IMG/VR virus record: IMGVR_UViG_3300025816_001375
Location: 1-61,022 of that record
Length of the DNA stretch: 61,022 nt
DNA from: a virus
Direction: 5' to 3' (one strand)
Below, in pieces: positions 1 through 12,000 of this stretch (positions are counted from its first letter, which is position 1; the number at the start of each line of letters is the position of its first letter). The notes under the pieces were generated by a model. That model worked only from the letters and a program-made list of their open reading frames with translations. It did no database searches and was not told where the DNA came from. Both the position numbers and the translations under genes were made by a program.

Positions 1-326
1 GCAAGTATGGCCACATTGATATTATCATTGAATATAACTTGATGTAGTAGATATGCAATAATAGTAGTTGATTTACCAGACTGTCTAGGTAGTTTACAAA
101 TAGAAAAACGATTTTCATGGAATGTCTTAACCATTTTTTCCTGAAATCCATACATATTAAAAGGCACTAGACCTTCATCAATGTTTACAATTTTAGTATA
201 TGTCTTTACAAAATGTATAGGGTTTTCCATACACTTAGCAATCTCTCTTATTTGTTCTTCGGTATATTCTTGTTTGAGATTTGCTTTGTAAAGATTAGGG
301 TTACCTAAGTATGCTTCACTCATCAT
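1..326 (-). CDS. gp17: Terminase large subunit gp17, N-terminal part (cut by window edge)
   Basis: Packaging ATPase/nuclease of T4-like phages; it docks on the portal and drives DNA into the prohead. About 108 residues are visible, read leftward off the window edge. A Walker A loop RQSGKST lies near residues 80-86, equivalent to the T4 gp17 P-loop, and the preceding 'NPIHFV' and 'PFNMYGFQ' segments fit the adenine-binding Q-motif region of these ATPases. Two ATGs in tandem (326 and 323) lie 4 and 7 nt after an AAGG Shine-Dalgarno, and both overlap the gp16 stop (316-318), so the two subunits are translationally coupled. The nuclease domain is outside the window. Confidence 0.93.
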   Translation of the reverse strand, partial: MMSEAYLGNPNLYKANLKQEYTEEQIREIAKCMENPIHFVKTYTKIVNIDEGLVPFNMYGFQEKMVKTFHENRFSICKLPRQSGKSTTIIAYLLHQVIFNDNINVAIL

Positions 327-789
327 TTACCTTTTTAAAATCTTTATCTTCTTCACTTTGAACTTGTGTGTTTTTGTTCTTTAACATTTTATGTAATTCT
401 GCTGATGAACCCACAAACAAGGCCTGTTTAATATTTGTATTATTTGTTTTATTAGGAACGTCTTTTAATGTTTTAAGTTTGCCTTGTAAGTCTTGTAATT
501 TATCAACTGTATCAGCAACTTGTTTAATAAGATTGCCTGCAACTTCGTAAGCACGAGGATGTTGACTTTCATTTGCAATATCAAGTATGCCTTGAATTGC
601 GTCTTGGCCTCTTTCGATTAGATTATAATAGTTTTCTCTACTGTATTTGTAATCATTATCCACATCTTCTTTTTCTTTGTCTTCTATTCTAGGAACAGGT
701 GGAGTATATTCTTTTTTGACTACAGCCTTTGTAACAGGCTTGTCGTTAGAGATACCAAGGGCTTCGTTTATTTTTTCGTCTATGCTCAT
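316..789 (-). CDS. gp16: Terminase small subunit gp16
   Basis: DNA-recognition subunit of the terminase, which forms a ring and stimulates gp17. The protein is 157 residues, close to the usual size for T4-like phages. It has an acidic N-terminus, a long central helical region (about residues 50-110, probably coiled coil) and a C-terminal 'LFVGSSAELHKMLK' patch typical of cyanophage-type gp16. Its place between gp15 and gp17 matches T4 order and supports the call. The gene ends inside the start of gp17. Confidence 0.88.
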   Translation of the reverse strand: MSIDEKINEALGISNDKPVTKAVVKKEYTPPVPRIEDKEKEDVDNDYKYSRENYYNLIERGQDAIQGILDIANESQHPRAYEVAGNLIKQVADTVDKLQDLQGKLKTLKDVPNKTNNTNIKQALFVGSSAELHKMLKNKNTQVQSEEDKDFKKVNDE

Positions 790-791
790 AA

Positions 792-1592
792 TTATGCGTC
801 ACCATCTGTACTCGGATCGTAATTTTTAGAGTCCGTATAGGTACTTATAGTTGTTGTAAACCCGAAGTCATCATTTGCGTCAGCTGATGTGGGATCTGGT
901 ACAACAATAATTCTTTCTTCTCTTTTAGGATCTCCTGATGTATCTGTATATAAATCAGTTTGTGTTTCTTTAATAACACTTTTAGAATAAACAGGACCAT
1001 ACAAATATGTTTTAGCGGTAAAACCTAAAGTATAGTTTACAGCTCTTCTTGTTGTAAATGCACCATCATATGTGTCTTCATAATTGACACTATTTAAAGT
1101 TATAGGTACATCTCTTTTAATACCCATTTCAGGAATTGCATTTATAGTTACTGTATAGTCAGGTTGAAAATATGGTAGTAGTTGTTCTATTATTTGTAGT
1201 CCATCTTCAGCTGTAGCAGTAAATGAGTATAAATTGAATGATATGTTGTAAGGTACAGGATTATATTGATAATACATTTTACTTGCGTCTGATGTATTAA
1301 CATTTTTAAATTTACCAATTCTTTGTAACTTACGAGATGAGTCATATCCTATGCCTGATATTTCAAAACCCATACGTGGTAAAGTTATAGCCATTTCTCT
1401 TTGATTTAAATTAGGTTGTTGCTCTAATCTTGTTAAAAACTTTTCTTTAGGCGAATATGATAGAGGTACTTTTAATCTTTGTATTACAGAACCATCGGCG
1501 TCTGTTCTATGAATAACAATGTTATTAAAAATTGTACCAAATGCTACAACTACTTTTCTCATTGATTCATGGTAAAATTGTCTTCCGAACAT
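792..1592 (-). CDS. gp15: Tail sheath stabilizer / tail completion protein gp15
   Basis: Forms the hexameric ring that caps the sheath and joins tail to neck. The protein is 266 residues and starts MFGRQFYHESMRK, which resembles the start of T4-like gp15 proteins. The middle contains a 'PEMGIKRDVPITLNSVNYEDTY' type segment known from this family, followed by an acidic, disordered C-terminus. The ATG at 1592 overlaps the last base of the gp14 stop codon. It lies in the canonical 13-14-15-16-17 run, so synteny supports the sequence-based call. Confidence 0.9.
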   Translation of the reverse strand: MFGRQFYHESMRKVVVAFGTIFNNIVIHRTDADGSVIQRLKVPLSYSPKEKFLTRLEQQPNLNQREMAITLPRMGFEISGIGYDSSRKLQRIGKFKNVNTSDASKMYYQYNPVPYNISFNLYSFTATAEDGLQIIEQLLPYFQPDYTVTINAIPEMGIKRDVPITLNSVNYEDTYDGAFTTRRAVNYTLGFTAKTYLYGPVYSKSVIKETQTDLYTDTSGDPKREERIIVVPDPTSADANDDFGFTTTISTYTDSKNYDPSTDGDA

Positions 1593-2398
1593 TATACTTG
1601 ACCCTCATCTATTTCACCAAAAGGGTTTCTTTCTGTGAAATCTAATATATCATCTTCCGTACTAGCAGTACCAAATCCTGCGTCTGCTTCATACGTAGCG
1701 TTATCAGCGTAATCTCTTGTTTGTGTTGCCAAGTTGACATCAACATGACTTTCTAATACCAAGTAGTCGTAATTTTTCAATACTGTATCTGTAGTTTCTA
1801 ATAAGAAACCTGTACCATCTTCTTGTACTAATTGATGTTGTAATTGATCTATAGATAATCTATCTTCAGCAATGTCAATTTCTGATCTACCAGTATCAAT
1901 TTTTTCTGAACTATACTCAAATCTAGTTGTCTTTAATTTGTAAACAGGTAAGTTACCTAATTGAAAGAATGGTTCCTGATCTTCTACAAATTGTATTTCA
2001 AAAAAACTATTCATCAAAGGTACATAAATTAAATCACCTTCGTTAGGTCTACCATCTACAATCTGTACTGCTTGATTATCAACTTGATTTTGCCATCTTC
2101 TTTTTGCAATGACAAATGTTGTATCTTCTCTAATTTCTAAGCCAAATTTAGATACCAATTCTTGTTCACCTGCAAATCCTTCAGTTGTTTCAACATACAT
2201 TTCTAGCATATATGATTGATCAAATTTAGAAAGAGTATCCTCTCCTAAAACTAAATCGTGGTTAACAAGTGTTCTTGGTAAATAGTAACAATCGTGGCCG
2301 TAAATTTTTAGGCCTTCTATGATTAAATCTTCGTGTAATTTTTTTTCAGCATCGTTTCCGATACCGTTACCGCCTTGAAAGTAATGATTGACTGGCAT
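1592..2398 (-). CDS. gp14: Neck protein gp14
   Basis: Head-completion/neck protein of T4-like phages. The protein is 268 residues and starts MPVNHYFQGGNGIGN, a start typical of cyanophage-type gp14. It continues with the 'EGLKIYGHDCYYLPRTLVN' region conserved in marine T4-like members. It sits 4 nt downstream of gp13 and overlaps gp15 by one base, so the neck genes form one polycistronic unit read from the late promoter at 3235-3242. The C-terminus ends in an 'ERNPFGEIDEG' stretch also common in the family. Confidence 0.92.
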   Translation of the reverse strand: MPVNHYFQGGNGIGNDAEKKLHEDLIIEGLKIYGHDCYYLPRTLVNHDLVLGEDTLSKFDQSYMLEMYVETTEGFAGEQELVSKFGLEIREDTTFVIAKRRWQNQVDNQAVQIVDGRPNEGDLIYVPLMNSFFEIQFVEDQEPFFQLGNLPVYKLKTTRFEYSSEKIDTGRSEIDIAEDRLSIDQLQHQLVQEDGTGFLLETTDTVLKNYDYLVLESHVDVNLATQTRDYADNATYEADAGFGTASTEDDILDFTERNPFGEIDEGQV

Positions 2399-2402
2399 GT
2401 CA

Positions 2403-3218
2403 TTATCCTATCATATATGTTACAGGCGTTTCGTATGTGCCTCTTATTTCTTCTTCTAATTTTCTTATGTCTTCTTGTGCCTCTGAAAATAACTGTTGAC
2501 CGTTTAGTGATACTCCACCAATCATAGTCACACCATTAAATTTTGAAAGGTTTGCACCCCATTGTCTTTTAAATAAGGCTGTGACATATCTTTTTAAGTA
2601 TATATCGTTATAAACATCTGTCATAACTGTAGGGTCTAGTTTTCTAAAACATTCAATTACAAGATACTCACCAACTGTAATATCAGTCTTCCAATCCATG
2701 TCTATAAACAACTTATTGTTATATTGATTAAATCTGATAGGTTTTTCACCAACTAATATATGATCTAAAAAATCTAAATGTTTCATTACCATTTCGTAAT
2801 GAATAATTGAAGTAGATGAAAAATCATATAGATCATTTAATCTCATTTGATATCGTATATCAAACATATTTTGATTACCTCTATTCGATAGAGGAAATAT
2901 TCTTGTAACTGCTAATACAGCTTCTGGTACTACTATGAAATTATTTTGTTCAGTCCATGCAGTAGTTACAGAATTTTTAGTTATACTTGAAGACGTATCT
3001 CCATCAGGAGATTTAATTCTATCTACGTCTGCTTGAGTAACTTGATATTTTAGATATGTTCTTTCAACACCATCATAATGATATTGAGCAAAGTATTGTA
3101 ACGCTTCATCTAATCTATCTTCTAATTGATCGTCATCCGCATTAATTTCAATAACAGGCTTACCTAATGTTCTTAAAGCGTACTGTTTTAATTCTTCTCT
3201 ACTTGCTGGGTTGGCCAT
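2403..3218 (-). CDS. gp13: Neck protein gp13
   Basis: Head-completion protein that, with gp14, seals the filled head before tail joining. The protein is 271 residues and starts MANPASREELKQYALRTLG. The 'DRLDEALQYFAQYHYDGVERTYLKY' region is highly conserved in gp13 of marine T4-like phages. It is the first gene of the 13-17 block. An exact T4-type late promoter on the minus strand lies 17 bp upstream of the ATG, so this gene and those downstream are expected late. Confidence 0.92.
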   Translation of the reverse strand: MANPASREELKQYALRTLGKPVIEINADDDQLEDRLDEALQYFAQYHYDGVERTYLKYQVTQADVDRIKSPDGDTSSSITKNSVTTAWTEQNNFIVVPEAVLAVTRIFPLSNRGNQNMFDIRYQMRLNDLYDFSSTSIIHYEMVMKHLDFLDHILVGEKPIRFNQYNNKLFIDMDWKTDITVGEYLVIECFRKLDPTVMTDVYNDIYLKRYVTALFKRQWGANLSKFNGVTMIGGVSLNGQQLFSEAQEDIRKLEEEIRGTYETPVTYMIG

Positions 3219-3234
3219 ATTAATCCTTTATTAC

Positions 3235-3242
3235 TATTTATA
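3235..3242 (-). promoter_or_regulatory. T4-type late promoter for the neck/terminase block
   Basis: Exact TATAAATA on the minus strand (TATTTATA on plus), 17 bp before the gp13 start. In T4 this -10 element is recognised by the gp55 sigma factor with gp33/gp45 and needs no -35. The same octamer precedes many other virion genes in this window. Confidence 0.75.
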
Positions 3243-3316
3243 TGATTTTCCATCTAGCAATTACACGTACCTATAGTAATCACAAAATAACGTTTTATGA
3301 TGTAGATTAATAATTT

Positions 3317-5368
3317 TTACGTTGCAGAACCGTATAACGATTTAACTACAGATCCAGAAGAGTCTAAAATCTGTAACTGAACAGCACTAGTCAAGTTTGA
3401 TGAAGTCAAACCAGAGATTGTGTTTGAACCAGCAGCAATCGTTTTGTTTGTCAATGTTTGAGTAGAAGTTAATAACGCAATACTAGCCGTATCTGATAAA
3501 TCAGTTGAAGCGATTGAGATGTTTGCACTACCATCAAATGATTGGCCAGCAATTGTTCTAGCAGTTTCAAGTGTAGTTGCTGTGTCAGCATTACCAGTTA
3601 CGTCACCAGTTAGGTTACCTTCAAAAGTTGAAGCAACAATTGTACCACTTGTAATTGTTAAATCACCTGTTGATGTATTTGTAGCAGTTGTAGTACCAAA
3701 TATAAATTTATCAGCACTTTCATCCCAAGCCATAATCGCATTGTCACCAGTACTTCCTCTTTCGATTAAGATACCAGTATCATTAGCGTTTGAAGCTGCA
3801 CCAGAGTTTAACTCTATCAAGTTGTCAGCAATTGTTGTGTTTGCTGAAGCGACAGTTGTAGTTGTACCATTAACTGTTAAATCACCACTTAATGTTAAGT
3901 TAGCAAATGAAACATTATCACTAGTTGCTAGTGATTGGTTTGTGTCAGATAAATCTGTAGCTGCAATTGTGATATTAGCAGAACCATCAAATGATTGACC
4001 AGCAATAGTTCTAGCAGTTGTTAACGTTGCAGCTGAACCTGAAGTATTTTGATTACCAGTTGTGTTAACGCCAGGTAAATCAATGTTTGCACTTCCATCA
4101 AATGATACACCACCAATATTTCTAGCAGTTTCAAGTGTTGTTGCTGTGTCAGCATTACCAGTTACGTCACCTGTAATGTTACCAGTAAATGTTCCTGCAA
4201 TTGCACCTGTGCCTGTGATAGTAGGTGATGTTAAAGTTTTGTTTGTTAATGTTTCAGTACCAGCCAATGTAGCAAATGAACCATCTGATAAAGCACTATT
4301 AAATTGTGCTGTTGTACCACTTACTGTATTGTTTGTTAAACTAATAGTTTTATTAGTTAGTGTTTGAGAACCAGTTAATGTTGCAACTGTACTATCAATA
4401 TCTAAAGTAATTGTATCTGTTGTAGCAGTTGATGTTAATCCAGTACCACCAGCAATTGTGAAAGTATCTGTACCAACTGTAATTGTGTCTGTACCACTAT
4501 CACCAGCAATTCCCATATTTGAAGATATAGAAGCTGTACCAGCAGCAGTTAATCGTCCTTGAGCGTCAACTGTAAATGTTGGAATTGCAGTTGAAGAACC
4601 ATAAGAACCAGCAGAAACAGCTGTGTCATCTAAATTTACTGTCAATGTGTTTATAGCACCTGAAGTACTAATACCGGTTCCGCCAGCAACTGTAAATGTT
4701 TCACTATCTAAATCAATAGCAGCTATACCAGTATCACCAGCAACATCTAAATCTTGAGCTGTAACTTGTGAGTCAACATATGCCTTAATAGATTGTTGAG
4801 TTGCAAGTTGTGTAGCAGAGTCAGATGCCATATTGTCTTCATCTAATATAGCAGTACCTGAAACGCCTGTGTTTAATACAGCACTTGTTAAAGTTTTGTT
4901 TGTTAAAGTATCTGTTGTTGCTTTACCAACTAATGTGTCAGTAGCGTCTGGAAGAGTAATTGTTCTATCAGCAGTAGGGTCACCTGCTGTTAAAGTTAAT
5001 TCGAAATCGTCACTTGTACTGCCTTCAAATACTAAAGCGTTTTGTACATCAATAGTAGTTGAGTTTACAGTAGTAGTTGTTCCTGATACTGTTAAGTTAC
5101 CTGATACTGTTAAGTTATCATCAACTGTAACTGTACCACCAGCTGAATCTATAGTAAGATTTCCTGATGATGTATCTATTTCGTTATTTCCTGTTACACC
5201 GATTTGAATATTTCCTGATCCATCTCCAATAGTGTCACCACCTGCAGTAGATCCATCGTGTAATCGAATTTTGTTTAATGTAGTATCTACTGTTATTTCA
5301 CCGACTGAACCTGTATAGGCATCGTTCTCAGCAGTAGTACCTCTTCTTAATTGTAAAATTGTTGGCAT
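3317..5368 (-). CDS. Tail fibre protein with repeated modules and Mtd-like N-terminus
   Basis: A 683-residue fibre/virion protein. Residues 1-50 ([15 protein letters not shown]..., '[17 protein letters not shown]') match the N-terminal attachment domain found in many phage fibres (Mtd_N type), also seen in the genes at 12690 and 13170. The rest is made of Ser/Thr/Asn/Gly-rich modules such as '[22 protein letters not shown]' and '[15 protein letters not shown]'. These are also present in the 2204-residue protein at 6072. The C-terminus ([19 protein letters not shown]) is nearly identical to that of the fibre at 41073 and close to that at 32365. It probably contributes to host recognition; exact position on the virion is unknown. 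Confidence 0.82.
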   Translation of the reverse strand: MPTILQLRRGTTAENDAYTGSVGEITVDTTLNKIRLHDGSTAGGDTIGDGSGNIQIGVTGNNEIDTSSGNLTIDSAGGTVTVDDNLTVSGNLTVSGTTTTVNSTTIDVQNALVFEGSTSDDFELTLTAGDPTADRTITLPDATDTLVGKATTDTLTNKTLTSAVLNTGVSGTAILDEDNMASDSATQLATQQSIKAYVDSQVTAQDLDVAGDTGIAAIDLDSETFTVAGGTGISTSGAINTLTVNLDDTAVSAGSYGSSTAIPTFTVDAQGRLTAAGTASISSNMGIAGDSGTDTITVGTDTFTIAGGTGLTSTATTDTITLDIDSTVATLTGSQTLTNKTISLTNNTVSGTTAQFNSALSDGSFATLAGTETLTNKTLTSPTITGTGAIAGTFTGNITGDVTGNADTATTLETARNIGGVSFDGSANIDLPGVNTTGNQNTSGSAATLTTARTIAGQSFDGSANITIAATDLSDTNQSLATSDNVSFANLTLSGDLTVNGTTTTVASANTTIADNLIELNSGAASNANDTGILIERGSTGDNAIMAWDESADKFIFGTTTATNTSTGDLTITSGTIVASTFEGNLTGDVTGNADTATTLETARTIAGQSFDGSANISIASTDLSDTASIALLTSTQTLTNKTIAAGSNTISGLTSSNLTSAVQLQILDSSGSVVKSLYGSAT

Positions 5369-5405
5369 TGTTGTTCTCTCCCTTTATTAACAAACTAACT
5401 TCTAT

Positions 5406-5413
5406 TATTTATA
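5406..5413 (-). promoter_or_regulatory. T4-type late promoter
   Basis: Exact TATAAATA on the minus strand, 37 bp before the fibre gene that starts at 5368. Confidence 0.7.
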
Positions 5414-5448
5414 ATAATAAGTTGTTTAACTTCCCGCTTTTTATTAGT

Positions 5449-5703
5449 TTAAATATAACCAAAATCGACTATTCCAACTGTATCTTCAATTGTTCCCATA
5501 TCAATAATATCGAAACTTGAATTATTACAATCTGTTAGTACTTGTTCTAAAGAAACTCCAAAAGCATCTGTAGGTGAGTTATTAACTCCATCTTCACCGC
5601 CGCCTAAATAAATTGTTTGAATTGCAGATTTGTCTAAAGAAGTAGTCTTCATTTCAGCAAATCTGACTTTACTAATATCTATGTTGTTTCCTATATAAGC
5701 CAT
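5449..5703 (-). CDS. Small fibre-cluster protein, unknown
   Basis: An 84-residue acidic protein starting MAYIGNNIDISKVRFAEMKT. The N-terminal 'YIGN.....VRF' pattern resembles short structural proteins encoded next to fibres in marine T4-like phages, but no family can be named with certainty. It lies between two fibre-type genes on the same strand, 9 nt downstream of the 110-residue protein at 5713. It could be a fibre adaptor or tip; this is inferred from position only. Confidence 0.6.
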   Translation of the reverse strand: MAYIGNNIDISKVRFAEMKTTSLDKSAIQTIYLGGGEDGVNNSPTDAFGVSLEQVLTDCNNSSFDIIDMGTIEDTVGIVDFGYI

Positions 5704-5712
5704 TTATTGTTC

Positions 5713-6045
5713 CTATGTTGAAATATCATCTACTACACTTACAATAACATCAAGTGAACTAGCAGTATTAGAAACGACTTTTAAAACATCTCCACTTTTT
5801 ACTACGTATTTAGCTCCACCGTCTATTACTTGTAAAGTGCCACCATTTTGAATTGGTGCACCTTTGATAAGGTACACGTCATTTGAAGAATCAGCATCAT
5901 TTAATATCACGTCAACTTTTATTTCAGCTGTTGTAATATTAGCACATGCTATACCAATTACTGTGTCATAACTGTCAGCTGTAAATACTGTTGTAGCTGA
6001 AGTTCCAACGTTTCTTGCTGTGTATCTTCTAAAATTCTGTGCCAT
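5713..6045 (-). CDS. Small virion-associated protein, beta-rich
   Basis: A 110-residue protein starting MAQNFRRYTARNVGTSATTVFT. This type of short beta-rich protein, with 'R.VGTSATTVFTADSYDTVIGIACANI', is recurrent in phage structural regions and is thought to decorate head or fibres; the exact role is not known. Two overlapping late promoters (6061-6068 and 6069-6076) lie just upstream. The gene is followed at 5703 by another short fibre-cluster gene. Confidence 0.65.
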   Translation of the reverse strand: MAQNFRRYTARNVGTSATTVFTADSYDTVIGIACANITTAEIKVDVILNDADSSNDVYLIKGAPIQNGGTLQVIDGGAKYVVKSGDVLKVVSNTASSLDVIVSVVDDIST

Positions 6046-6060
6046 ATTTTTTCTCTCTTA

Positions 6061-6076
6061 TATTTATATATTTATA
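6061..6076 (-). promoter_or_regulatory. Tandem T4-type late promoters
   Basis: Two exact TATAAATA octamers on the minus strand, directly abutting (6061-6068 and 6069-6076). The upstream copy overlaps the stop codon of the giant fibre gene (6072-6074). They would drive the two short genes and the fibre at 3317. Confidence 0.7.
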
Positions 6077-9000
6077 ATGCAATTGCCATAGCAATAGCAA
6101 ATCCTCTTGTTGATTTATTATCTAACTGTGTTTGAACACTTGATGTAACACCATCTAAATAATCAAATTCAGTATTACTTACTGATCCAGATGAAATCTT
6201 AGCAGCGTCAATACCTGTTGTTAATTGACTATCTCCAATATTTGATATTGTATTACTAGAAGCGTCAATTGTCTTATTAGTTAAAGTCTGTGTAGTAGTA
6301 TCACCCACAAGTGTAGCTGCACCACTAGGTAATGTAATTAATCCATCACCTAATATTCTAAATCTTTCTGATCCGTTTCTATAGAAATGCCAACCTAGGT
6401 CCGGTTCAGTTGTAGCATTAACCATTCTAAATTCTTTATCACCAACAGCTTTAATTTCATGTCTGCTACCATCAGTTTCACTTATGTCAATATATTGTCC
6501 TGAACTATTGTGTCTTCTAACTCTAAAACCTTCAGAAGGATTTATCTGTTGAAGGTCTAAAGCAACTGCTGGAGAAGTTGTTCCAATACCTATTCTATTA
6601 TTAGTACTATCAATGTGTAAAGTATTTGTATCAAAAGTAGCGTCTCCTGTAATTGTAGGACCACTAATTGTTGGACTTGTTAAAGTTTTATTAGTTAAAG
6701 TTTGAGTTCCGTCTAATAAAGCAATATTAGATGTGTTTGATAAATCTGTACTTGCAATTGTTATATTAGCACTACCATCAAATGATTGACCAGCAATTGT
6801 TCTAGCTGTTTCTAATGCAGTAGCTGTAGCAGCATTTCCTGAAGTATCTTGGTTACCAGAAGTATTAACGCCTGGTAAATTAATATTAGCGCTTCCGTCA
6901 AATGAAACACCACCAATTGTTCTAGCAGTTGCCAATGCAGTAGCTGTGTCAGCGTTTCCTGTAACATCACCAGTTACATCGCCAGTTACGTTACCAGTTA
7001 AAGCACCTTCAAATGTTCCAGCAACGAATGTTTCAGAACCAACAGTCCATTTATCAGTTGTTTCATTCCAAACTAAAGTTTTATTTGTTGAAGTACCTCG
7101 TTCAATCTCTATACCACCGTCTTGTGATGGTGTGCCTGTTTCGTTACTATTTAAAGTAATAGTGTTATCAGCAAGATTTATAGTTTCTGTATTTACTGTT
7201 GTTGTAGTACCACTTACTGTCAAATTACCAGAAACAGTCATATCATTAAACGTTACATTATCTGTAGTTGATAGTGATTGATCTGTGTCAGATAAATCTG
7301 TAGCAGCGATTGTAATATTTGATGTACCGTCAAATGATTGACCAGCAATAGTTCTTGCTGTTTCTAAAGCAGTTGCTGTGTCAGCATTACCTGTAACATC
7401 GCCAACAAAACCTGAAGCAGTTACGGTAGAATTAAATGTGGCTGCACCAGCCTCAGACATATCTAAAGATAATGCTGTAATAAATGAACCACCATCATTA
7501 CCTCTTAGCAAAAGATCCTGATCACTTATTAAAGATTCTATTTTAAATCCACCATATGCAAATAATTTTCCATAAGATGTGCCATCGTTTTTCAACTCTA
7601 CAATACCGTTCGAGCCAGAATCTAAAAATATTTTATCATCAACGTCTAAAGTAATACTTTGACTTGAATTTAATGATATGTTTTCTGTACTTGTGATATT
7701 TGCAATAACTGGTGATGTTAAAGTTTTATTAGTTAAAGTTTGTGTTGCGTCATTTAAAGTAATATTTGACGTGTTAGATAAATCTGTTGAAGCAATAGTT
7801 ATGTTTGCTGAGCCATCAAAACTTTGACCTGCAATTGTTCTAGCAGTTGCAAGTGTAGTTGCTGTGTCAGCATTACCTGTAACATCGCCTGTCAATGGTC
7901 CTGAAAACGCAGTAGATGTTATTGTGCCAGAAACTTCAAGTTTAGTGCTTGGAGTTGTAGTACCAACACCAACATTACCGTTGTCATTAATAATCAGAGC
8001 ATTAGCAGTATCCTCTGTGTCAAACGCTAAATTCCAATTTGTAGTAGCATCAAAAAAACTTTTAATTCTTGCTTTTCTGTTATTGCCTTGTTGAAAAGAT
8101 AAAGCAACACCTCTACCTGCAGCATTTGGATTATCTAAATGTAGTGCATCCACTAAAGATGAGGTGTCTGGGGTTCTAACAGCTAAATATGTACTTGGAC
8201 TTGTTGTTCCAATACCAACTCTATCGTTAGTACTATCAATGTGTAAAGTAGATGTATCAAAAGTAACATCAGCTGCACCAAATGTAGCACCATTGATTGT
8301 TGGACTTGTTAAAGTTTTATTCGTTAATGTTTGCGTTCCATCTAATAAAGCAATATTAGATGTGTTTGATAAATCTGTTGAAGCAATTGTTATGTTTCCA
8401 GTACCATCAAATGATTGCCCAGCAATTGTTCTAGCAGTTTCTAATGCAGTAGCAGTAGCTGCGTTACCTGAAGTGTCCTGATTACCTGAAGTATTAACAC
8501 CAGGTAAGTTAATATTAGCAGAACCATCAAACGATACTCCACCAATATTTCTTGCAGTTGCTAATGTTGTTGCAGTTGCAGCTAAATTTACAGCGATGTT
8601 TGCTGTACCATCAAATGATGTTCCACCAATTGTTCTAGCAGTTGCTAAAGCAGTTGCTGTATCAGCATTTCCTGTAACATCTCCTGTTACGTTTCCTTCT
8701 AAATTTGCGACTAAAGTACCTGTAGTAATTGTTAAGTTACCTGTACTTGCACCTGTAAATGTTCCTGTACCTACTATGAATTTATCAGTAGACTCATCCC
8801 AACCTATAAATGCGTTATCACTATCGCCTCTTTCAAGTACGATACCCATGTCATTGCCAGGAGTACCTGTTGTACCATTACCTAACTCTATTAGTCTGTC
8901 AGAAATTACCGTGTTTGTAGTATTCGCAGTTGTTGTTGTACCATTTACGGTTAGATTTCCTGTGATTGTTGCGTTACCACCAACTGATATATTGTTATTG

Positions 9001-12000
9001 AATGTCGCTGAACCAGCGTCTGACATATCTAGTGTTAGAGCATCAAAGTAAGAGCCTCCATCATTTCCTCTTAATTTTAAATCATTGTCTGATACCATTG
9101 ACTCTAGGGCAACATAGCCTGAACTTTGAAAGAATTTCATTAAAGAAGATCCATTATCAGCAATTATCACAGTCCCACCAGAGTCGGCGTCTAATATAAT
9201 ATTTCCAACACTATCAAGTGTTGTTGTTCCACTAGATGATATTGTTAAATTTGTTCCGTCACCTTCTATTTTTTCTCCGTCATTACCAAATGTTAATCCT
9301 ACGTTTGCAGGTATATTAACATCATTTGTAGCAGTTAAATCTATATCAGCAGTACTTGTGATGGCTGCGATAACAGGACTTGTTAAAGTTTTGTTTGTAA
9401 GTGTATCTGTAGTATCTCTTAAAACTATTGTGCCTGTTGCGTCTGGTATTGTAACCGTTCTATCTGCTGTAGGGTCTGCTACTGTTAAAGTAGTTTCATA
9501 ATCATCAGCAGTTGCACCTTCAAACGTAATATTGTTATCAAGTGTAATAGTTGTAAAGTTACCAGGTGTAGAACCACCAGTTACATCTGTTAAGAAAGCA
9601 ACTGTACCACTACCGTTTTGGAATGTGATTGTTCTATCTGCTGTTGGGTCTACAACTGTTAAAGTTGTTTCATATGTGTTATCAGTTGCACCTTCTAATA
9701 CGATATTACCTTTTAATTGTAAATGACCACCATCTGTAAATCTAGCATACTCTCCACCATTATCACCAAAGACAATATTTCCATCTGTTGAACCTCTAAT
9801 TGCAAGGTCACCAGTGCTTGTTCCATTTATAAATGCGTTAGAATTTGTTGCAAATCCAATAAATCCTCTTGTAGCATCATTCGAACCACCTTCATCACTT
9901 GAAAATCTAATTCCAGGACCACCTCCTCTTAAATGAATTTGTGCTGAACTAGTGTTATGAACAGTAAATGGTTGGCTTAATGTTGTTGATCCAATACCAA
10001 CTCTGTTAGCACTAGTATCTACAAATAATGTATTTGAGTCAAAATTTACATCACCAGCAAATGTTACTTCACCTGTAATAGTAGCTGCGTTAATTGTAGG
10101 TGATGTTAAAGTTTTATTCGTTAATGTTTGAGTACTTGTTAATAATACAATATCACTTGTATTAGATAAATCTGTACTTGCAATTGTTATATTAGCACTA
10201 CCATCAAACGATTGACCTGCTATTGTTCTTGCTGTAGCCAGAGTAGTTGCTGTATCGGCATTACCTGTCACATCACCAGTAATATCACCAGTAAATGTAC
10301 CAGCGATTGCACCTGTACCTGTAATAGTAGGTGACGTTAATGTTTTATTCGTTAATGTTTGAGTACTTGTCAATAATACAATATCACTTGTATTAGATAA
10401 GTCAGTTGAAGCAATAGTAATATTACCTGTGCCATCAAACGATTGACCAGCAATTGTTCTTGCTGTTTCTAAAGCAGTTGCTGTTGCAGCGTTACCACTT
10501 GTATCTTGGTTACCAGAAGTATTAACACCTGGTAAATTGATATTCGCACTACCATCAAATGATACACCACCGATATTTCTAGCCGTTGCTAAAGCAGTTG
10601 CTGTATCAGCATTTCCTGTTACATCACCAGTTACATTACCTGTAACATCTCCTGTAACATTTCCTTCTAAATTTGCAACAAGTGTTCCAGTTGTAATAGT
10701 TAAGTTACCTGTTGAAGCACCAGTAAATGTACCAGTACCAACTATAAATTTATCTGTACTTTCATCCCAACCTATAAATGCGTTATCAGAGTCACCTCTT
10801 TCAAACACAAGTCCCATGTCGTTGCCAGGAGTACCTGTAGTGCCTGTGCCTAATTCTATTAATCTATCTTCAATAGTTGAGTTAGTTGTTGATAGTGTTG
10901 TTGTACTACCATTGACCGTTAAATTACCTGTAATTACAGCATTGCCACCAACCGTTACATTACTATTAAATGTAGCCGCACCAGCGTCTGACATATCAAA
11001 AGTTAATGCGTCAACATTTGAACCACCATCGTTACCTGAAATAGTAATATCTTTATCTTGGTTAGGATTTTTAACAATTAAATTTTGTGAGTTATTTACA
11101 AATCTTGCAAGTTCCGTACCTGCATTTAATATTTTTACATCATTACCAGCAGCGTCTAAAAGTATATCGCCAGCAGCGTCTAAAGTAAAGTCGCCAGTTG
11201 CGTCTATTTCAGCAATTACAGGTGTAGTTAATGTCTTATTAGTTAAAGTTTGTGTAGCGTCATTTAACGTTATGTTAGATGTATTTGATAAGTCCGTACT
11301 TGCGATTGTAATATTCGCACTACCATCAAAACTTTGTCCTGCGATTGTTCTTGCTGTTTCTAAAGTGGTTGCTGTAGCAGCGTTACCTGAAGTATCTTGG
11401 TTACCACTTGTATTAACACCTGGTAAGTTAATGTTTGCACTTCCGTCAAACGATACACCACCTATTGTTCTAGCAGTTTCTAATGTTGTTGCAGCTGTTG
11501 ATAATGCAACAGCTATGTTTGCACTACCATCAAATGATGTTCCACCGATTGTTCTAGCTGTTTCTAACGCAGTTGCTGTGTCAGCATTACCAGTTACGTC
11601 ACCTGTGATATTACCAGTAAATGTACCAGCGATTGCACCAGTACCTGTAATTGTAGGACTTGTAAGTGTTTTGTTAGTTAAAGTTTGTGTGCCTGTTAAA
11701 GTTACAACAGTTGAATCTATTGCATATGAAATCTGATTATTAGAAACAGTTGAGTCTATTCCTGTACCACCAGCAAATGTAAGTGTATCTGTACCTACAA
11801 CAACATCATCATTTGAACCACTATCAGCAGCAAGAGTTAATGTTGTTGATATAGCATCCACATATGCTTTGATTGATTGTTGCGTGGCAAGTTGAGTAGC
11901 CGAGTTAGAACTTAAATCGTCTTCATCTAATATAGCACTACCAGAAACACCTGTGTTTAAAACAACACTTGTTAGTGTTTTATTAGTTAAAGTTTGTGTT

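Noticed and set aside
10537-11736. A 399-residue plus-strand open frame across the giant fibre gene, and several others of 60-270 residues opposite fibre genes
   Set aside because: They are antisense shadows produced by repetitive Ser/Thr/Asn codons in the fibre genes; they repeat the same short phrases, lack ribosome sites and mirror the sense repeats.
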